NCBI RefSeq assembly: GCF_000308635.1
Contig: NZ_BAGD01000281.1
Location: forward strand, 1 to 64,000
Direction: 5' to 3'
DNA length: 64,000 nucleotides
Origin: Nocardia otitidiscaviarum NBRC 14405
Lineage (GTDB): Bacteria > Actinomycetota > Actinomycetes > Mycobacteriales > Mycobacteriaceae
The position numbers were made by a program, and so were the translations under genes. Positions 57,066-64,000 of this stretch are shown one piece after another. A model generated the notes under the pieces. The model searched no databases. It was not told the DNA's origin and saw only the letters and a list, made by a program, of their open reading frames with translations. How positions within the stretch are numbered: the first letter of the stretch is position 1; every line of letters starts with the position of its first letter.

Positions 57066-57671
57066 ATGGCAAGCGTGGCGCTCTGGATGCAGATGTCCCT
57101 CGACGGTTTCGCCGAGGGCGCGGGCCGCGAAGTGCACTGGCCGGTGGTGGACGAGGAACTGTGCGCACCGTTCCTGGACGAGTTCCGCGCCGCCGACGCC
57201 TTTCTCTACGGCCGCGAAACCTTCGAGATCATGGCCGCGTTGTGGCCGACGGCCGATTCCGACCACGCGATCTCGCCGTTCTATGCCGACTTCGCCCGGG
57301 TCTGGAAGGACAAGCCGAAGATCGTGCTGTCCCGTACGTTGCGTGCACCCGGGTGGAACACTCGGGTGATCGGTCGCCGGGCGGTCGACGAAATCGCCGC
57401 GCTGCGGTCCGGTCCCGGTGGCACCGTGATCCTGTTCGGCGGCGTCGAGACGGCGTCGACCTGTATCGCCAACGATCTGATCGACGAGTATCGGCTGTTC
57501 GTACACCCGATCCTGCTCGGTCGCGGCATACCGCTGTTTCCGTCGTCGGTCGACACCTCGCGGCTCCGGTTGACGGACGTGACCACCTTCGACAGTGCCG
57601 TCGTGATGATGCGCTACCGTCCCGAACGCCGCGACGCCTGCGAATTCACCGAGGTGGTCAACGATTCGTGA
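57066..57671 (+). CDS. dihydrofolate reductase-family (RibD C-terminal-like) protein
   Basis: A 201-residue protein. ALWMQMSLDGFAEG opens the DHFR-like fold. AFLYGRETFEIMAALWP and KIVLSRTLRAPGWNTRVIG are the NADPH-binding segments, GGTVILFGGVETAS is the glycine loop, and DEYRLFVHPILLGRGIPLFP closes it. This is the YyaP/YwjB-like reductase group rather than true FolA. Its physiological substrate is unknown. The ATG at 57066 gives the usual N terminus. The last 14 bases overlap the end of the convergent Gly/Pro-rich gene. Confidence 0.88.
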   Translation: MASVALWMQMSLDGFAEGAGREVHWPVVDEELCAPFLDEFRAADAFLYGRETFEIMAALWPTADSDHAISPFYADFARVWKDKPKIVLSRTLRAPGWNTRVIGRRAVDEIAALRSGPGGTVILFGGVETASTCIANDLIDEYRLFVHPILLGRGIPLFPSSVDTSRLRLTDVTTFDSAVVMMRYRPERRDACEFTEVVNDS

Positions 57672-58722
57672 GTCCGGGCCGCTCCGCCGGTGCTGTCGCG
57701 CCGAGGTGGGACACCGCAGCGCTGAACTCCACGATGGGGACCTCGACCTGGCCCCACGGTGTGTGAACGGTTCCGGGCCGGACCAGCAGCTGCGGGACCT
57801 GGATGTGCTGGGGGTCGCACCAGGTGGGCCGCGGTTGCGGCGCTGGCGGAAAGTCGGTGCAGCCGAGGCTGTTACCGCCCGGATCGTGATCGTCATCGTC
57901 GTCGTGATCCCCGCCGTCGTCGATCGGTCCGCCGGGGAAGCCGGGGTGCGGGGGAAGCCAGGGGAACCACGGCCCGCCGGGGAAGGCCGGGTCCCAGGGG
58001 AACAGCGGTCCGCCGGGAATCCCGTGCTGCGGCGGTTGGTCGGTTCGCGGGGGTGCCGCGGGCTCCGATGGTTCCACGGGGTGGGGCGGTTCCGTGGGCT
58101 GCGACGGTCCGCCGGGTTGTACCGGGACGGCGGGCTGCGCCGGGATGTCGGGCCGCACCGGGAAGTTCGGCAGGTCGAGCCCGCCCCCGTCGCCGTGACC
58201 GGGGCCGCCGGTGCCGTGACCGATACCGCCATCCGAGTCGTGGTCATCCCGCTGCCACGCGGGCCCGTCGCCACGGCCGCCGTCGAACCCCGGGGCGTCG
58301 GGGATTCCGCCTCCGATGCCGGGGCCGTCCATGCCCGGGCCGCCGAATCCGTGGTCATCGTCGGTGTCGCCGCCGAAGCCCGGTCCGCCCCCGTCCCAGC
58401 CGCCCATACCGGGTGTGCCGCCGCCCGGTGAATCGCCGGGGGTCCGCGAGGGGTCCGACCAGTTGTCGGTATCGAACCCGCCGCCGTCGAACCCGCCGCC
58501 GTCGAACCCGCCGCCGTCGAACCCGCCGCCGTCGAACCCGCCGCCGGTGTCGCTGTCACCCGCGGAGCCGTCGGCACCCGGGGCGGCCGTCGCCGTCGCG
58601 GCGGTGAATACGCCACCGGCGAACCCGGCCGTGACACCGGCGGGGATCAGGCTCAATGAGGCCGCGATCGCCGTGGTGGCCAGCAGTGTCGGTGTGCGGC
58701 CACGCTGTCTCGCAGTGCGCAT
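57658..58722 (-). CDS. secreted Gly/Pro-rich repeat protein
   Basis: A 354-residue exported protein. A signal peptide (LLATTAIAASLSLIPAG, cleavage near ATAAPG) is followed by five copies of GGGFD. An Asp/Gly-rich part (GGWDGGGPGFGGDTDDD) and a Pro-rich part (QPAVPVQPGGPSQPTEPP, FPWDPAFPGGPWFPWLPP) come next. A short conserved-looking C-terminal segment with two cysteines (LGCTDFPP and TWCDPQHIQVPQLLV) ends the chain. The composition suggests a disordered, wall-associated protein. Only the last 60 residues look folded. No named family is recognised. The repeat number may vary between strains. Confidence 0.7.
   Translation of the reverse strand: MRTARQRGRTPTLLATTAIAASLSLIPAGVTAGFAGGVFTAATATAAPGADGSAGDSDTGGGFDGGGFDGGGFDGGGFDGGGFDTDNWSDPSRTPGDSPGGGTPGMGGWDGGGPGFGGDTDDDHGFGGPGMDGPGIGGGIPDAPGFDGGRGDGPAWQRDDHDSDGGIGHGTGGPGHGDGGGLDLPNFPVRPDIPAQPAVPVQPGGPSQPTEPPHPVEPSEPAAPPRTDQPPQHGIPGGPLFPWDPAFPGGPWFPWLPPHPGFPGGPIDDGGDHDDDDDHDPGGNSLGCTDFPPAPQPRPTWCDPQHIQVPQLLVRPGTVHTPWGQVEVPIVEFSAAVSHLGATAPAERPGLTNR
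58472..58546. repeat. five perfect 15-bp tandem repeats
   Basis: The unit TCGAACCCGCCGCCG is repeated five times without change and encodes the GGGFD repeats on the minus strand. The identity at every base suggests recent expansion. Confidence 0.95.
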
Positions 58723-58740
58723 ACCCGTCTCCGTTCATCG

Positions 58741-59050
58741 GATGCCTTCCGTGCCATCGCACCGAAGGGGTCGGAACTCCTCAATGCATTCAATGTACCG
58801 TTGATTAGCGGTACATTGAATGGCGTGTTCTCAGAGCTGGAAGGTTGCATCTCGGGACTGTTGGTCGCTCTTCGGATTGCCGAGAAAGGGCTGTATCCGG
58901 CGGATCTCGCCTGGTGAAAGGGCGTCGGTGGGCTGGCGGAGATCTTCCCGGTGCTGGGAACGGTGAGTTCCCTCCTAGGTGTGACACTGGTTAACGCGCC
59001 ACTGAATAGCGGCAAGAAGCTACCGGATCGATCGGCCACTACCCAGCCCG
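58741..59050 (+). pseudogene. possible small hydrophobic protein broken by a stop codon
   Basis: One frame reads SDAFRAIAPKGSELLNAFN, VPLISGTLNGVFSELEGCIS and GLLVALRIAEKGLYPADLAW, then TGA (58915-58917), then GVGGLAEIFPVLGTVSSLLGV in the same frame. The residues look protein-like with two hydrophobic parts. There is no start codon with a ribosome binding site, and third positions are only moderately GC-rich. I do not recognise it. It may be chance or a small decayed gene. Confidence 0.25.
58787..58822. repeat. inverted repeat, 14-bp arms
   Basis: CATTCAATGTACCG (58787-58800) and CGGTACATTGAATG (58809-58822) are perfect inverted copies around an eight-base AT-rich loop, upstream of the Gly/Pro-rich gene. 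It could be an operator or an RNA hairpin. Confidence 0.7.
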
Positions 59051-59086
59051 CCGATTCGACCGAACGGTATGAACGGAGCAAATTCG

Positions 59087-59452
59087 ATGTCCAGCACCAC
59101 GATGCCGACCACCCGGGCCCGCCGACTGCTGGCCGGTGCCACCCTCGCCTGCGCACTGACCGGCGCGGCCTTCATCACGGGCACCGGGGCCGCGAGCGCC
59201 GCGCCCGACAAGGACTTCGGCGATTCGACCGGATGGGATCACATCGACCCGCGCGGGTTCCACCACTCGTTCGACGACCCCCGGTCGCGGGCCGAGCGGG
59301 ATCGGGCGCGGCGTGACCACCTCCCGACCTCCTTCGGCGAGCAGGCCGAGGCGTCGAACAGCTCCGGCGGCACCACCACCACCTGGACTCAGGTCGGCCG
59401 CGACAACGGCTCCGGTTGGGTAGTGTGCCGGCCGCTGGCCCGGGTTTGCTGA
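59087..59452 (+). CDS. small secreted protein, unknown function
   Basis: A 121-residue protein. A signal peptide (residues about 10-37: RRLLAGATLACALTGAAF, cleavage near ASAAP) precedes a hydrophilic mature part rich in Asp, Arg and His (DFGDSTGWDHIDPRGFHHSF). The last dozen residues hold two cysteines (VVCRPLARVC). No family is recognised. The ATG at 59087 places the positive n-region correctly. Its 3' end is convergent with the GT-C-like gene. Confidence 0.65.
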   Translation: MSSTTMPTTRARRLLAGATLACALTGAAFITGTGAASAAPDKDFGDSTGWDHIDPRGFHHSFDDPRSRAERDRARRDHLPTSFGEQAEASNSSGGTTTTWTQVGRDNGSGWVVCRPLARVC

Positions 59453-59486
59453 TGCACCTCGATCGTCGGCTCGGTCGGCCCGCTAC

Positions 59487-61298
59487 TCAGTTGTCCCAGG
59501 AGGCGACGCCGACCGGCCCGACGCCGACGCACACCGTGAGCCCCGGGGTGAGCGCGCCGATCCGGAGCGCGCGGCCGCTGCCGACCGTACGCACATAGAC
59601 GGTGTTCAGCCCGCGCCGGATCGGAACGGTCACCCAGTCGCCGTATTCCAGGGCGACCGTGATGCTGCCGTCCCCGCTCGCGAGGTAATTGAGTTGGGCC
59701 GTCCATTCGTGATCGAGCAGGGGGCCGTCGAGCGGGAGAACGGTGGGCGCGGTGCCCTGGACGCGGTATCCGCAGTCGCGGTCGGGTCCTGGAGTGATGC
59801 TGCGGTTCCACCAGACCGCGGCGTCGACGATCGCGCCGGTGTCGGTGATCATCCGCAGCCGGGGCGTGGAGGTGGCGAAGGCGTCCGCCGGTGCGACGGC
59901 GGACAGCACCCGGCTGACCAGATTCTGCGGATAGACCGTCGGGTTCAGCACCTGCCACGGCACTTCTTGTTCCAGCAGTGGCTCCTGCCGCCAATCACGC
60001 AGTGCCGCCTCGGCATTCGCGATGTAGGTGCGCGCCGGGTTGGGCTGCCAGCAGCGCACGAAGGCGTAGGTGGACCACAGGCAGCTCAGGATGAACACCA
60101 TCGTCACCGCGATGGTGACGCGGGGGCGCACACGGGTGCTGCGGCGGGCGTGCGCCGACAGGACCAGGGCGAGCGCCGCGGCCAGCACCACCGTCGAGTC
60201 GGCGAAATAGCGCAGTGACCGGAGCAGTTCCGCCGCAGCGGTATTCGGCCCGCCGCGCGCCAGCACCACCGGCAGCTGTGCGAGCAGGATATAGGCGGCA
60301 ACCACCAGCCAGACCGCGAGCACGCGCCGGCGGGCGCGGATGGTCACCGCCACCCCGGCGGCCAGCGCGAACCACGCCGCCGCCACCGCCCAGTCCGGCG
60401 GATCCGCCCACGGTGTCGCCGGAGGCCAGCGCTCCCAGTGCCACGGACCGCCGAACAGTGCGGGCGTGACCTCCAATGCCGCTGTCCCGGAGAGGAATTC
60501 CCGGGTCTCGGTACTGCCGCCCGAGGCGCGGGGCAGCCCGACCACCGCGAGATAGGCCAGTGACCAGCAGGTGAGTACCACGCCGGACCCGATCCACAGC
60601 GCCGCACCCCGTCGCGCCACCGTGCGCACCGGCGCTGCCCGCCCGTCGAGGTACCGGACCAGCACCGCGAAGGCGAAGGCCGCGAACGGCACGATCGCCG
60701 CCTTCTCGAAGAACAGCAGCGCCACCGCCGAGACCGCGACCCCCGAAATCGCGTACCGTCGTCGCCGAGTCCGCGTCAGCAGCACCGCATCGGCGATCAC
60801 CCAGGCCAGCGCGCCCTGCAACGGCAGCGCGTTGAGCGCCGCCGACCACCACGCGAAGGCGGGAATCGTCAACGGGCAGAACGCATAGAACACCAGCGGC
60901 ACCAGCGCCACCCACCGCGCGCCCAGCAGCACCAGCAGCATGCGCAGTACGGCCACCGACGCGACGAATTGCAGCAGCACCATGGAGGCCGCTGCCGCAG
61001 TCCACCCCAACGGTGCCACCGCCGTCACCACCCACGCGGTGACGAAGGCCAGCGGCATGAAATGCCCGTCGTGGTCGTGCAGCAGCAGCTCCGCCGACCA
61101 CACCGGATACTCGGCCGCCCGGCTCACCAGAATGAAATCGTCCCAGTAGAAGTACCCGGACCCGGCGACCCACCCTCGAATCACCAGCTGTAACACCAGC
61201 ACACCCACCGCCGCGACCACGACCGGCCGCATCCGCGACCGGTGCACCGATTCCGCGCGCACATCGGCCCGCGGCGGTTCGATCATGACGGTGTCCAT
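59487..61298 (-). CDS. multi-spanning GT-C-like membrane protein
   Basis: A 603-residue protein with about ten to eleven membrane helices in residues 25-410 and a C-terminal extracytoplasmic beta-rich domain (about 420-603). After TM1 the first outer loop contains YFYWDDFILVSRA, a double-Asp motif in the position of the catalytic aspartate of GT-C glycosyltransferases. The second loop has HDHDGHFMPLAF. Such proteins transfer sugars from polyprenyl-phosphate donors to wall polysaccharides or lipids. Enzyme activity is inferred from topology and motif only. The start is placed at MDTVMIEPPRAD. Confidence 0.7.
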   Translation of the reverse strand: MDTVMIEPPRADVRAESVHRSRMRPVVVAAVGVLVLQLVIRGWVAGSGYFYWDDFILVSRAAEYPVWSAELLLHDHDGHFMPLAFVTAWVVTAVAPLGWTAAAASMVLLQFVASVAVLRMLLVLLGARWVALVPLVFYAFCPLTIPAFAWWSAALNALPLQGALAWVIADAVLLTRTRRRRYAISGVAVSAVALLFFEKAAIVPFAAFAFAVLVRYLDGRAAPVRTVARRGAALWIGSGVVLTCWSLAYLAVVGLPRASGGSTETREFLSGTAALEVTPALFGGPWHWERWPPATPWADPPDWAVAAAWFALAAGVAVTIRARRRVLAVWLVVAAYILLAQLPVVLARGGPNTAAAELLRSLRYFADSTVVLAAALALVLSAHARRSTRVRPRVTIAVTMVFILSCLWSTYAFVRCWQPNPARTYIANAEAALRDWRQEPLLEQEVPWQVLNPTVYPQNLVSRVLSAVAPADAFATSTPRLRMITDTGAIVDAAVWWNRSITPGPDRDCGYRVQGTAPTVLPLDGPLLDHEWTAQLNYLASGDGSITVALEYGDWVTVPIRRGLNTVYVRTVGSGRALRIGALTPGLTVCVGVGPVGVASWDN

Positions 61299-61450
61299 GC
61301 CGCCCCACCGTAACGCGCGGAGGGTCGGACGGCGTGGAGCCCGTGGTGGTACGGCCATGGGGCGGGCATCCGGTCAGCGCGGTCCGACGAACGGTGAGAA
61401 CCGCTGTCGGTGCGGTGGGCAGCGGCGAACCGGCCGGTAGCATCCGGCGC

Positions 61451-62371
61451 ATGCTGAATACCGCGTTGTCGCCGCTCGGGGAGCCGCTGGATTCGCGGCG
61501 TTTGCAGCAATTTCTGTGTGTGGCGGAGGTCGCCAGCTTCAGTCGGGCCGCCGAGCGTCTGCATGTGAGTCAGCAGGCACTCAGCAGTTCGGTCGCCAAG
61601 TTGGAAGGGCAGCTGGGGGTGTCGCTGTTCGATCGGTCGGGTCGGCAGGTGCGGCTGACGGCGGCGGGGGAGGCGCTGCGGGCGGGCGCGTCGGTGTTGT
61701 TGGCGGCGGGGCAGGTCTTGGCGCGGCAGGTGCGGGATGCGGCGGTGGCGCAGCAGCGGCCGTTCGTGGTGGCGCATACGCCGGCCATCACCGGCGAGGA
61801 GGTGCACGGGGTGCTGGAGCCGGTGCGCGCGGGGATGCCGGAGTTGTCCGTGACGGCCATCCAGATGTTTCCGAAGGAGCTCGAAGCGGCGGTGCTGGAC
61901 GGCCGGGTCGATCTGGCGCTGCGGCGGGGTACGACCGTGCCCGCCACCCTGGCCTCGGCGGTGATCGCGTATCACCCGCTGCGGATCGCCGTCGCGAGCG
62001 GACATCCGCTGGCCGGGCGCCGTACCGTCACCCTCGGTGAGCTGCGCACGGAACGAATCGTCGTGTGGGCTCCACCGGGTGCGTCGTTCTACACCGACTT
62101 CATTCTGAGCACCTGCCGCCGTGCGGGTTTCGAGCCCGCGCTGGTGGTCGATCGGATTCAGGGCACGACACCGGCGACGGCCGTGCTCGACTATCCGGAT
62201 GCGGTCGCCTTCGTCACCGCGCCGCCCGGTTCGGCACTCGGCGATCGGGTGTGGATTGTCGAGATCGAGCATCCGCCGCTGGCTCCCGTGCAGGCCGTGT
62301 GGCTCCCGCACACTCGTTCGGCCATTCGCGATCTACTGACCACGGGCGATAACCCGCATACACGTGGCTAA
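61451..62371 (+). CDS. LysR-family transcriptional regulator
   Basis: A 306-residue LysR protein. The winged helix (residues 14-73) has RRLQQFLCVAEVASFSRAAERLHVSQQALSSSVAKLEGQLGVSLFDR, the classical pattern. The effector domain (about 100-295) contains HTPAITGEEVHGVL and PLRIAVASGHPLAGRRTVTLGEL. It is immediately upstream of an SDR on the same strand. An AATATTTG/CAAATATT dyad lies in the gap, so it likely activates that gene in response to a metabolite. Confidence 0.92.
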   Translation: MLNTALSPLGEPLDSRRLQQFLCVAEVASFSRAAERLHVSQQALSSSVAKLEGQLGVSLFDRSGRQVRLTAAGEALRAGASVLLAAGQVLARQVRDAAVAQQRPFVVAHTPAITGEEVHGVLEPVRAGMPELSVTAIQMFPKELEAAVLDGRVDLALRRGTTVPATLASAVIAYHPLRIAVASGHPLAGRRTVTLGELRTERIVVWAPPGASFYTDFILSTCRRAGFEPALVVDRIQGTTPATAVLDYPDAVAFVTAPPGSALGDRVWIVEIEHPPLAPVQAVWLPHTRSAIRDLLTTGDNPHTRG

Positions 62372-62376
62372 CAAGC

Positions 62377-62402
62377 AATATTTGTAGGTTCACCCAAATA
62401 TT
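62377..62402. promoter_or_regulatory. probable LysR binding dyad
   Basis: AATATTTG (62377-62384) and CAAATATT (62395-62402) are perfect eight-base inverted arms with a ten-base gap, 76 bases before the SDR start. The AT-rich site matches the T-N11-A shape of LysR boxes. Confidence 0.6.
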
Positions 62403-62477
62403 CTGTTTCTCATTTGTCAGTCCGACTCCTAGCGTCGGTACCGGAAGATCTCCGAAATCCGAACGAAGGACTTACCT

Positions 62478-63230
62478 ATGAGCAACACGTTGGCAGGCAG
62501 GTCGGCGGTCGTCGCCGCGGGTGCGGAGAACCTCGGCGGACTGATCAGCAACTCCCTGGCGGAACGCGGCGCGAACGTACTGGTGCACTACAACAGCGCG
62601 AGCACCGAGGCCGAGGCCGACAAGACCGTCGCCGCTATCGAGGCACTCGGCCGCAAGGCGGTGAAGTTCCAGGCCGACCTCACCGTTCCGGCGAATGTGC
62701 GGCAGCTGTTCGACGCGGCCGTCGATGCCTTCGGCACCGTGGATGTCGCCGTCAACACCGTCGGCAAGGTGCTGCGTAAGCCGATCGTGGAAACCACCGA
62801 GGCCGAATATGATTCGATGTTCGACATCAACGCCAAGGCCGCCTACTTCTTCCTCCAGGAAGCCGGTAAGCGTCTGGCGGACGGCGGCCGGATCGTCACC
62901 GTCGTGACCTCGCTCCTGGCCGCCTTCACCGACGGCTACTCCACCTACGCCGGTGCCAAATCCCCCGTGGAGCACTTCACCCGCGCCGCGGCGAAAGAGT
63001 TCGCTGCCCGCGGCATCTCGGTCAACAATGTCGCCCCGGGGCCGATGGACACCCCCTTCTTCTATCCGCAGGAGACTCCGGAGCGGGTGGAGTTCCACAA
63101 GTCCCAGGCCATGGGCGGCCGCCTCACCCGCATCGAGGACATCGCCCCCCTGGTGGAATTCCTGGTCACCGACGGCGGTTGGATCACCGGCCAGACCATC
63201 TTCGCCAACGGCGGCTACACCACCCGCTGA
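62478..63230 (+). CDS. short-chain dehydrogenase/reductase
   Basis: A 250-residue SDR. The cofactor motif is altered: AAGAENLGGLIS replaces TGxxxGIG. Other motifs are normal: VHYNSASTEAEA (NADP-type Ser/Arg region), AVNTVGKVL in place of NNAG, Ser in TSLLAA, YAGAK (catalytic Tyr and Lys) and NVAPGPMDTPFF. The end ITGQTIFANGGYTTR is typical. The gene is preceded by the LysR gene and its dyad. The unusual glycine motif resembles that of the YxjF/Ga-type divergent SDRs. The substrate is unknown. Confidence 0.88.
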   Translation: MSNTLAGRSAVVAAGAENLGGLISNSLAERGANVLVHYNSASTEAEADKTVAAIEALGRKAVKFQADLTVPANVRQLFDAAVDAFGTVDVAVNTVGKVLRKPIVETTEAEYDSMFDINAKAAYFFLQEAGKRLADGGRIVTVVTSLLAAFTDGYSTYAGAKSPVEHFTRAAAKEFAARGISVNNVAPGPMDTPFFYPQETPERVEFHKSQAMGGRLTRIEDIAPLVEFLVTDGGWITGQTIFANGGYTTR

Positions 63231-63236
63231 CCCGGG

Positions 63237-64000
63237 TCAGCGGGCCGGGATCGTCGCCACCAGGTCGAATACCTGCGCAGCGACCTGCTCGGGCAATTCG
63301 ATTCCGGGGAAATGGGTCTCGCCGTCGAGGCGGGTATAGCTGAACCAGGGGTGGCGGCCGCGGAATTCCTCGTGGAGCGTGTCGTACGCGGCGGACTTGG
63401 GATGGGAGAACACGTGCCGGATGGGGCGCGGGTCGGTGAGGCGCTCCATCCGGCCCATCGGGGAGCTCCAGGTGGCGTAGGCGTTCTCGATGACCCGCCC
63501 GGCGCGCGCCCACATATCGAAGCCGTGGCCGCCGCTCTGATAGCGCACATGATCGAGGACGGCCTGGTTGGTGGTGTCGGCCAGCCAGGATCGCACCAGG
63601 GCGTCTCGCCCGGCCTTCCACTGTGCCGGATCCTGGATTCCACGCAGCGCCGCCAGGAATTCCGGCGGTGCGGGCGTCATGATCAGGTCGAGCAGCAGGG
63701 CGGCGGGAACACGTTCGGAACCCAATCGCTCGGCCATGTCGAGGGCCACCCAGCCGCCGTGTGCGTGCGAGACCGGCACGAACGATTCGACTTCCAGTGC
63801 GTCGAGCAGGCCGATGGTGTCGGAGGTCATCTCCTCCACCCCGAAATCGCCGACGGGGGTGCGGTCGGGTCCGTGACCGCGCCAGCAGACGCGGATGACC
63901 CGATGCCGCTCCCGCAGATACGGCACCATGCCGTCGAAGGCGCGGTGGTCGTGGCCCCAGCCGTTGAGCAGGACCAGGGCGGGGCCGGGCTCGTGGCCCT
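63237..64000 (-). CDS. HOD/QDO-like cofactor-free 2,4-dioxygenase family protein (5' end outside window)
   Basis: The 254 or more residues visible form an alpha/beta-hydrolase fold. The pattern NGWGHDHRAF, CWRGHGPDRTPVGDFG, FVPVSHAHGGWVALDMAERLG, GRVIENAYATWSSPM, IRHVFSHP and THFPGIELP follows 1H-3-hydroxy-4-oxoquinaldine 2,4-dioxygenase. That family opens N-heteroaromatic rings with O2 and no cofactor; related AqdC proteins degrade the Pseudomonas quinolone signal. The catalytic His (THFPGI) and Asp (LDLIMT) are present. The nucleophile-elbow serine (SHSHGG in HOD) is alanine here (SHAHGG). The gene runs off the window edge. Confidence 0.75.
   Translation of the reverse strand, partial: GHEPGPALVLLNGWGHDHRAFDGMVPYLRERHRVIRVCWRGHGPDRTPVGDFGVEEMTSDTIGLLDALEVESFVPVSHAHGGWVALDMAERLGSERVPAALLLDLIMTPAPPEFLAALRGIQDPAQWKAGRDALVRSWLADTTNQAVLDHVRYQSGGHGFDMWARAGRVIENAYATWSSPMGRMERLTDPRPIRHVFSHPKSAAYDTLHEEFRGRHPWFSYTRLDGETHFPGIELPEQVAAQVFDLVATIPAR

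Noticed and set aside
1..64000. CRISPR arrays, rRNA genes, transposases and long terminal inverted repeats
   Set aside because: None was seen. The only clear tandem repeats are the short ones at 36508-36579 and 58472-58546.

Overview
The window is high-GC, densely coding actinobacterial DNA with strong G/C preference at third codon positions. The content fits a mycolic-acid actinomycete of the Nocardia/Rhodococcus type: a DUF222/HNH endonuclease with a mycobacterial-type SOS box, paired GAF-ANTAR proteins, a 3-ketosteroid dehydrogenase-like flavoprotein, an MMPL transporter, a gulonolactone-dehydrogenase-like enzyme, secreted lipases, and many TetR/MarR regulators each beside a transporter or enzyme. 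The genus is inferred from content only. There is one tRNA (Ala, GGC). I found no rRNA, CRISPR array or complete insertion sequence.

Layout. 1-8.1 kb: a decayed TetR gene, an F420-type oxidoreductase, a 44-residue hydrophobic peptide, a TetR/MFS/epimerase set with palindromic operators, a methyltransferase, and a lipase-hydrolase-TetR operon. 8.1-12.7 kb: a metallophosphoesterase, a stand-alone DUF4132-like protein, an NTF2-like/DUF3237 pair with its TetR, and a secreted beta-propeller. 12.8-21.7 kb: KstD-like flavoprotein, S9 peptidase lipoprotein, two TetR genes, a DUF3533-type membrane protein with an operator inside its promoter, two GAF-ANTAR proteins and a SigK-like sigma factor. 21.8-31.5 kb: two DHA2 exporters, MscL, a BCCT carrier with two small helical proteins, a sugar-lactone dehydrogenase, a TetR and a secretory lipase. 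31.6-35.5 kb: crcB-DUF190-crcB followed by pgm and an MFS gene. 35.6-40.8 kb: a DsbA-like protein, the HNH protein, tRNA-Ala with vapBC, and two divergent MarR-type genes. 40.9-47.9 kb: SDR, XRE regulator, metallo-beta-lactamase-fold hydrolase, carboxylesterase, acetyltransferase and CGNR protein, plus gene remnants. 48.1-52.1 kb: a tight three-gene PLP/sulfur operon. 52.1-64 kb: methyltransferase, MMPL transporter divergent from an ECF41-type sigma factor, SRPBCC and DHFR-like proteins, a Gly/Pro-rich secreted protein, a GT-C-like membrane protein, LysR with SDR, and a cofactor-free dioxygenase-like protein cut by the window edge.

Two themes stand out. First, several genes look like clean in-frame internal deletions or fusions: a DHA2 exporter lacking its central helices, a CrcB lacking its core, a lipoprotein signal peptide joined to a MarR domain, and a TetR lacking its middle. 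This is either a real deletion habit or an assembly or editing effect. Second, the operon of a Y4yA-type PLP enzyme, a cysteine-synthase-rhodanese fusion and a cysteine desulfurase is a self-contained sulfur-chemistry unit of unknown product and the best candidate here for an undescribed pathway.
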